Shown here: positions 57,860 to 64,000 of the stretch, piece by piece
Layout of the letters: every line of letters starts with the position of its first letter
How positions within the stretch are numbered: the first letter of the stretch is position 1
Source: Heliocidaris tuberculata
Taxonomy: Eukaryota > Echinodermata > Echinoidea > Camarodonta > Echinometridae
NCBI GenBank assembly: GCA_025618425.1
Contig: CM046832.1
Coordinates: 57,285,587-57,349,586 of the forward strand
Direction: 5' to 3'
Length of the DNA: 64,000 nt
Program-made: the position numbers and the translations under genes
The notes under the pieces: generated by a model
Told to the model about the DNA's origin: nothing
The model's input: the letters and a program-made list of their open reading frames with translations, nothing else
Databases searched by the model: none

Positions 57860-59502
57860 ACATATGCGATTTGACTTTAAATTACTTCGACTATCCGTGT
57901 CATTCACAAAAAACTTGTCAGCTCGAACGAAGCCGCCGGGTTTGGCCCCCAGAGCAGGCACGTAGCCACGGGGGGCACGTGCCCTCCCAAAATTTCCAAG
58001 ATCGGTTGAAATTTTTTTATTATGAAAACAAATTTATGTCAGAAAATTCACCATTTTGCATCTTCACCCTTTTAAATAGGCAAAAATTTTCCAAAGGGAA
58101 GGGAGACACCCCTCCTCTTAGACCCCCTCCCCAGGACGTCGATCAATTACATGTGCCCTCCCAAAATTTCCAAGATCGGTTGAAATTTTTTTATTATGAA
58201 AACAAATTTATGTCAGAAAATTCACCATTTTGCATCTTCACCCTTTTAAATAGGCAAAAATTTTCCAAAGGGAAGGGAGACACCCCTCCTCTTAGATCCC
58301 CTCCCCAGGACGTCGATCAATTACATGTATGTACCCCCCCCCCCAAACATCAAACTCTGGCTACGGCCCTGCCCCAGAGCCCCCAAAAGGGGCCCCAAAG
58401 TCGGGTCGATTTCAACCCATCTAACATATGCGCCAAACTTTGCCAGAAGGAAGGTGTATGGCACAAAACACCAAAACTGGCAAAATTTTCCGTCGGGATG
58501 GGTTGTCAGATCGCCCCTAAAAATTGGGGCAAATTTTTCCCCTTAAGGCCCATGGACCAAATTTTGTCAGAAGGAAGAGTTATGGATGTACATTACATAA
58601 ATATAAAAACTTACAAAAAATTCCATCGGGAAGGGGGTGTAACGCACCCCTTAAAAAAACACCAAAGTGCCCCCTAAACCCAGCTTTGCTGCCCAAAATG
58701 CTCTGGATCTTGAGTATTGTAACTTTCTTGGGGTGAAATTTGTTGTCAAATGGACATTTCAATAATAATTTATCAAATTGTGAAAATTGTATTGCTTTCT
58801 CAAAAGTAGCAAATTATATTGTCAGGATTATGTAAACACACCCATTGTCCATCTGCACCTGTATCTGGGCTATGTGGCTGCCATGCTGAAATCTACCATT
58901 CATGTGTTTACACAAATACCTTGTAAGCTCTCTATTATGCCTTGCCAAACAGGTGCAGATGGGTGTGTTTACATAATCCTGACAATATCATTTGACTGCT
59001 TTTGAGAAAGCAGTACAATTTCCACAATTTAATAAATTATTATTGAAATGATCATTTGACACCAAATTGCATCCCAAGAAAGTTACAATACTCAAGATTG
59101 TACTAGGTAAATTTGACATGAATTGAATGAGATACTTAGGAGTTATTAAGGTTGTAAAGCCCAAAAATGTTTTTTCTCTACATCTAGAGCATTTTGGGCA
59201 GCAAAGCTCGGTTTAGGGGCACTTTGGTGTTTTTTTTTGTTTTTTTTTCAGGGGCGTGTTACACCCCCTTCCCGATGGAAATTTTTGTAAGTTTTGGTGT
59301 ATTGGTAATGTATAGTCACACACCTTCCTTCTGGCAAAGTTTGGCGCATATGTTAGATGCGTTGAAATCGACCCCACTTTGGGGCCCATTTTGGGGACTC
59401 TGGGGGCCAAACCCGGTGGCTTCGTTCGAGCTGACAAGCTTTTTGTGAATGACATGGATGGTCTTAGCAACTTTAAGGGGTCAAATCTGATATGTAAAAT
59501 GG
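57856..59502. mobile_element. 1.65 kb foldback element
   Basis: The outer arms (tacatatgcgatttgac..cattcacaaaaa..gtcagctcgaacgaagcc) have their inverse at 59405-59500. Inner arms (gccaaactttgccagaagg at 58430 and its inverse at 59322) and the central tgtaaacacacccat / atgggtgtgtttaca pair continue toward a centre near 58910. The left arm is split by extra sequence at about 57956-58375, including a 174-base tandem duplication. Confidence 0.85.
57979..58326 (+). repeat. tandem duplication of 174 bases inside the foldback arm
   Basis: Two nearly identical units each begin tgccctcccaaaatttcc and end gtcgatcaattacatg. As 174 is divisible by three, a long reading frame runs through both copies. 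I consider that frame accidental. Confidence 0.92.
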
Positions 59503-61283
59503 GTTGACTATTTCGGGACAGGCTCCTGGCCTACTAGTTTCGAGATACACATGACGACTGGCTCCCCAGAATGGGAAATAATAGTGTTCACTATTCTTTT
59601 CGACATGGATTCTTATGTAAAATTTAATGCTGGAAACAATGGCATCGACTGAATTTTGATTAAATGTGCCCAAAGTGCACAAATTTTAGTTGACCGCCAT
59701 TGTTTTTATGCATTTCAGAGCAAACCTTGGGGCCAGAAACATTCGAAATATTTTGCAGCCGTACCGAATGTATATGTAATCCTACTCGGGAATCATAGCT
59801 ATACACAGAATTGTACACCCTTATTTCCCTGAACAAAATGCTAATTTTATTGACAGAAAATGGATAAAACCTATAAATATCTCATACTCTGTGTATGCTG
59901 TACAGTAGGATATTAAAAAGTGCTCACACTCAATAAAGGCCCTCACTCGCCAGAAACACGTCTTAGACTTTTATTTTAGCGTTCAATTCATTTTCCTTAA
60001 TTAAAGATATAATCACGGTAGTTATAATGAAAAAGAAGAGCGTAACTCTACCAAACACCAAGAACATAGTCCTTAACGTTTTTTCATTTTTTTTTTCATT
60101 TTCATGTTACTGAATGGAGTAGATCAACTGTCTAGCTGTCTCGATTTGAACAGACGCAAAGGCCCCTCCCGCGCACCCCCCCCCCCCCCATCCCAAGGAT
60201 ACACGCCTGCGTGTGCGATCCGACAGCCCCTCCTAAAATAAAATCCTGGCTACATGAGGTTGTAAACAGAAATCTATAAACAACTTCCACTTAACATAAC
60301 ATTCTTTGCCCCTTTTCATCGGCTTAATGGGAATGGCAGTACACATGGAGCTACAATACGTATGGGCCTGTTTTACAAATCTTGTCAAATTCACCAGAAA
60401 GGTGTTTTTAAACTGTGATTTTACCATTGTAGCATTGTATTTTTAATATCAAAATAGCCATTTACTGAGCTTCTGACCTCGAGAAAAGCATTTAAAGCAA
60501 GCTATTCGACTCTAGTGAGTAGCTGGTCCTTTTGGCCTTTTGGGGCATCCGAGCATCGATCCAGAAAAAGAAATCCTTTTTCAGGGCCTAATTTGCATCG
60601 GAAGGGTTGCAAGAAAGATGTCCGATATGTTCCTTTCACCCATTCATAATTTGCCAAATTGGTGCTTTTGATTTGATTTTACAATGAGTAGTGAGAGCGA
60701 AGCGAGCGAGCAACATTTTTTGCCTTATCATATAATGGCGTATTGATTGAAAGTGTATGTATATGGACGGTTGATTCTTCATGAATAAACTATTGATTTG
60801 TATGTTTAAAGATGTTTCAGATCATAATTTTATTTCAATGCATGAGAGAGGTATTCAAATTCGATCTGTTTGGCTTTACCCGAGCCCCAAAATTAGCTCT
60901 ACTTACATTTTTGACGGTTGTCCTCAAAACGTCTATACTTAACAATATTTTTTTCCGAGGCCGCATTTCGACCGATGGGCGAGAAAATGTTTCTAAAATT
61001 CTTCTTTATTTATGAGATTTTAAAAGCAATTTGGTTACAATATCCTTTCAAAAAACATGAAAAAGATGCTCATAATGATTGAAAGAGTCAGACATTTTTT
61101 TTTTTAAATGGTTGAAAATCTGACAGGGGGCAAATTGCCCCCACCCTTGCCCTCATAAAATACGCTAATGTTCATACCCCTCTTTGCAGGTCATCAGAAA
61201 ATAATATCAAGCTAAAAATATAAGAAAGTTAAAGTTAAAGCAGTGTTGGTTCGATGCTTATAGATGATTGCAGGAAAATGACC
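59503..61283. other. no gene seen
   Basis: AT-rich sequence. It contains a C run at 60175-60189 and a remnant with gagagcgaagcgagcgagcaac (60690-60712), a word also found in the elements at 4536 and 32560. Confidence 0.55.
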
Positions 61284-61606
61284 TGGGGGTGTTTCATAAA
61301 GCTGTTCGTAAAGTTACGCATGACTTTACGAATGACTTAACTATGACAAGCCAAATGGGATTTCAATCTTTTTTAATTGAATCAACTAAAGTTGAACTGT
61401 GAAGATGTAGATTAACATTCTTATTACATAACAAACATTTTTAATGCAAAGTATATTTTTTGACATCATTTAATTAAGGTTATTGGAAATACAGTCACAC
61501 TTTGTTAAAACATCAGGAAAAACTTTGGGCATCCTATCTGGCACTTCATATTCAAGTCGTTCGTAAAGTCATGCGTAACTTTACGAACAGCTTTATGAAA
61601 CACCCT
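61284..61606. mobile_element. palindromic MITE (gtgtttcataaagctgttcg), complete copy
   Basis: tgggggtgtttcataaagctg...cagctttatgaaacaccctg, with the subterminal gtaaagttacgcatgactttacgaa also inverted. It is a close relative of the nested copy at 31905-32235. Confidence 0.85.
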
Positions 61607-61613
61607 GTAGAGC

Positions 61614-61850
61614 CCACAAATGTAAAAATCAACCACAAATGTAAAAATAACCACAAATGTAAAAACATTGCACCCGCAAATGTCAAAATAACCACAAATG
61701 TCATAACATGTCAACCACAAGTGTAAAAATAACCACAAATGTGAAAAAAATCGCCCACAAATGTAAAAATCTGTTTAACCACAAATGTAAAAACATTTCG
61801 CCTACAAATGTAAAAATTTCCATTTTTACCACAAATGTAAAAACTCATTG
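61614..61850 (+). repeat. minisatellite ccacaaatgtaaaaat
   Basis: About 13 units of 15-20 bases built on accacaaatgtaaaaa, regular at first and spaced later. It starts directly after the MITE. Confidence 0.9.
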
Positions 61851-61879
61851 CTTGCATAATGCACCTATGTAAGATCAGT

Positions 61880-63115
61880 TATTATAATGGTAAATTGCCA
61901 CTTAGTCTAATGCCAATTGCTCTAATAGCCAAATGGTCTAACATCATTCGGTCTAACAACAATTCGTCCATCACCAATTCGTCTAATCAACATTTCGTCT
62001 ATAGCCAATTCGTCTAAACATCACTTGATCTAATAATCAGTTCGTCTAATGTTCACTTGCTTCAGTATCTATTTCGGCTAAAACCAGTTGGTCTAATCAT
62101 CATTTCGTCTAATAGCCATTTTTACCACAAATGTAAAAACTCATTGCTTGCATGATCAGTTATTATAATGGTAAATTGCCACTTGGTCTTATACCACTTG
62201 GTCTAATGGCCAAATGGTCTAACATCATTCGGTCTAACAACAATTCGTTCATCACCAATTCGTCTAATCAACATTTCGTCTAATAACAAATTGGTCTAAT
62301 AATCAGTTTTTAATCACTTCGTCTAAAACCCATTTGGTGTAATACCCACTTGGTCTAAACATCACTTGGTCTAATAATCAGTTCGTCTAATGTTCACTTG
62401 GTCCAATATCTATTTCGGCTAAAACCAGTTGGTCTAATCATCATTTCGTCTAACAGCCATTTTGTCTAAACCCAGTTGGTCTAACACCCACATCATCTAA
62501 TCATTACTTCGTCTAATTACTATTTTGTCTAATCATCGTTTGATCCAATTCTCAGTTCGTCTAATAACCGTTTGGTCTAATGTTTATTCTTTATATAACC
62601 ATTTGGTCTAATAATAGATACAAATATAGGTTAGCCTGTCATAGTTATATAGGTTTATTGCCACTTGGTCCACAGCCGGTTGGTCTAATAGCCAATTGGC
62701 CTAACATCATCCGGTCTAATACCAGTTGATCTAATAACCAACTGGTCTAATCATCATTTCGCCCAATTGCCATTTGGTCTAATTGTCATTTGGTCTAATT
62801 ACCATTTGGTCTATAGTCAATTCATCTAATAGCCATTTGGTCTAATAACCATTTGGCCCATTATCAATTGATCTAATTGCCATTTCGTCTAATCATCAAA
62901 TGGTCTAAACCCAATTGGTCTAATACCCATTAGGTCTACGCATCAATTGGTCCATTTGTCAGTTAGTCTAACCTCAATTGGTCTATCATTTAGTCAACAC
63001 CCATTTAGTCTAATAACCATTTGGAATAATTGTCATTTGGTATAATTGTCATCTGGTCTAATAGCCGTCTGGTATAATTCCCATTTGATCTAATCATCGT
63101 TTCGTCTAATGACCA
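61880..63115 (+). repeat. degenerate minisatellite, unit about 14 bases (catttggtctaata)
   Basis: More than 1.2 kb of head-to-tail units of the form N-catt-t(c/g)gtctaat-N. Two word classes alternate irregularly, ggtctaat and cgtctaat. A higher-order duplication is visible: the block ccacaaatgtaaaaactcattgcttgcat...ggtaaattgccacttgg occurs at about 61829 and again at about 62128. Confidence 0.92.
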
Positions 63116-63231
63116 ACTTGACAAATTTCTTGTTTTCCCCCAACAATACTACTCTAGGTGGCTTTGACTGAACAGTCAGGTCTCGGTTCGGCGCACTGAC
63201 CGAAATTTTCGAACTTTTTTTGCAGTAATTG

Positions 63232-64000
63232 TATGTTAACTTTTTTTTTCTTTTCTTTTTTTCTTTTTTTTTTTTTGGGGGGGGGGGGGTAAAAAAGAGG
63301 AGAAAAAAGGTGACCGTAATGGAGCATGGCATGAATTGATTACATGTGTTTAATCAATTATCAAGTGAATTAATTGATTGATTAATTGATTAATCAATTA
63401 ATATTTCAGTGAATTTTCAATTATTGTTTTATTGCACTTTGCATTTGTTGTTTTGTTTTTATCCTTTGATTTATTTCGCTATCTTCTCTTATGTAAATAT
63501 TTATCCTATCATTTCTCTATCTTTCGTTATGTTCCTTGCTTTTATCCTTTCATTTTTCCATCTTTCCTTTAGTTGTATTATTCTTTAATTCCTTCTATCA
63601 CCTCTTCCATCTTCCCGTATGTTAATCCTTATATTATTTATTCTATCATCTTTCTCTTCTCTTTTTGTCTCTCTAATTTTTTTCACTTTTTTATTCCTTG
63701 GTTTATCTTTCTATCATCTTGCCTAGTTTGCATTATGCTTTCTTTTTATCTTTTTTTTTTTGCTTTACATCTCTAATCTCGTTATACTATTCTTCTTTTT
63801 CATAGTGACCTTTTTTTTTTTTATAATCGTCTTATGTCTTTATCCTTTTCTCCATTAACTTTCAATCCTCCCTATTGTATTGTAATATACATCGATTAAA
63901 CTTCACTTCCGTCTTTCCTTATATTACTTTTTATATTAATTCTCCCATAATCTCTCTCTCATTGTGCCATTCTGCTTCTATTCATTATTATCATCATTAT
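63232..64000 (+). other. pyrimidine-rich sequence with degenerate repeats, no gene seen
   Basis: T runs and a G run (63232-63290), an attgattaatcaat palindromic cluster (63355-63405), then about 580 bases of T/C-rich sequence. In the latter, words like atcctttcatttctctatctttc recur about every 50 bases. Confidence 0.65.

Noticed and set aside
57841..58677. Longest uninterrupted reading frame outside the receptor (278 codons)
   Set aside because: It runs through a 174-base tandem duplication and a foldback arm; the length arises because the duplicated unit is a multiple of three. No family resemblance and no splice or promoter context.
61880..63115. CRISPR-like appearance of short repeats with variable linkers
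   Set aside because: Units are about 14 bases and degenerate, with no constant repeat or spacer length and no cas genes; eukaryotic minisatellite.

Overview
The window looks like a gene-sparse, repeat-rich piece of a marine deuterostome genome, most likely an echinoderm and probably a sea urchin. The basis is short GT-AG exons separated by long AT-rich introns, frequent acatgta runs, tRNA-derived SINEs, many long G/C homopolymers, dense palindromic (foldback) and TTAA-flanked MITE-like repeats, and protein-coding exons with clear animal orthologues. There are no bacterial operons, phage genes, CRISPR arrays or rRNA genes. The species call is inference.

Region by region. (1) 373-16509, + strand: the 3' part of an adhesion G-protein-coupled receptor gene, with 15 exons recognised. 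The ectodomain reads: unknown module with a furin-like RRKR, Ig domain, SEA-like domain with a GS(M)IV motif, HRM-like cysteine region, GAIN domain, GPS (HLT) and Stachel, followed by seven membrane segments and a short tail. The 5' end lies left of the window. (2) 16510-24249: intergenic, made of MITEs, a minisatellite, a solo LTR and a foldback element. (3) 24250-26016, +: a complete three-exon DCC/DUF393 thiol-disulfide oxidoreductase-like gene. (4) 30454-32915, -: LSM8, complete except for its first coding exon. (5) 34767-45259, +: SNRPF (Sm F), 86 codons in four exons; the first coding exon carries only the ATG and is followed by an 8.9 kb intron full of transposon remnants. LSM8 and SNRPF point away from each other, suggesting a shared bidirectional promoter around 34.4-34.77 kb. 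(6) 50721-55802, -: a complete eight-exon AMDHD1 (imidazolonepropionase, histidine catabolism). (7) 55803-64000: no gene seen; foldback elements, MITEs and two long minisatellites, one with a roughly 14-base 'ggtctaat' unit running for about 1.2 kb.

How the genes relate. SmF and LSm8 are homologous RNA-binding ring subunits of different spliceosomal snRNPs (Sm core and U6 LSm2-8 ring), so a head-to-head pair could allow coordinated expression. SNRPF next to AMDHD1 recalls the vertebrate SNRPF-CCDC38-AMDHD1-HAL neighbourhood, which would make this an old conserved linkage. The receptor and the DCC protein show no evident functional tie to these genes. The clearest structural novelty is the dense, partly nested set of palindromic repeats, and two solo LTRs with exact 4-base target duplications, one of them inserted at a splice donor of the receptor.
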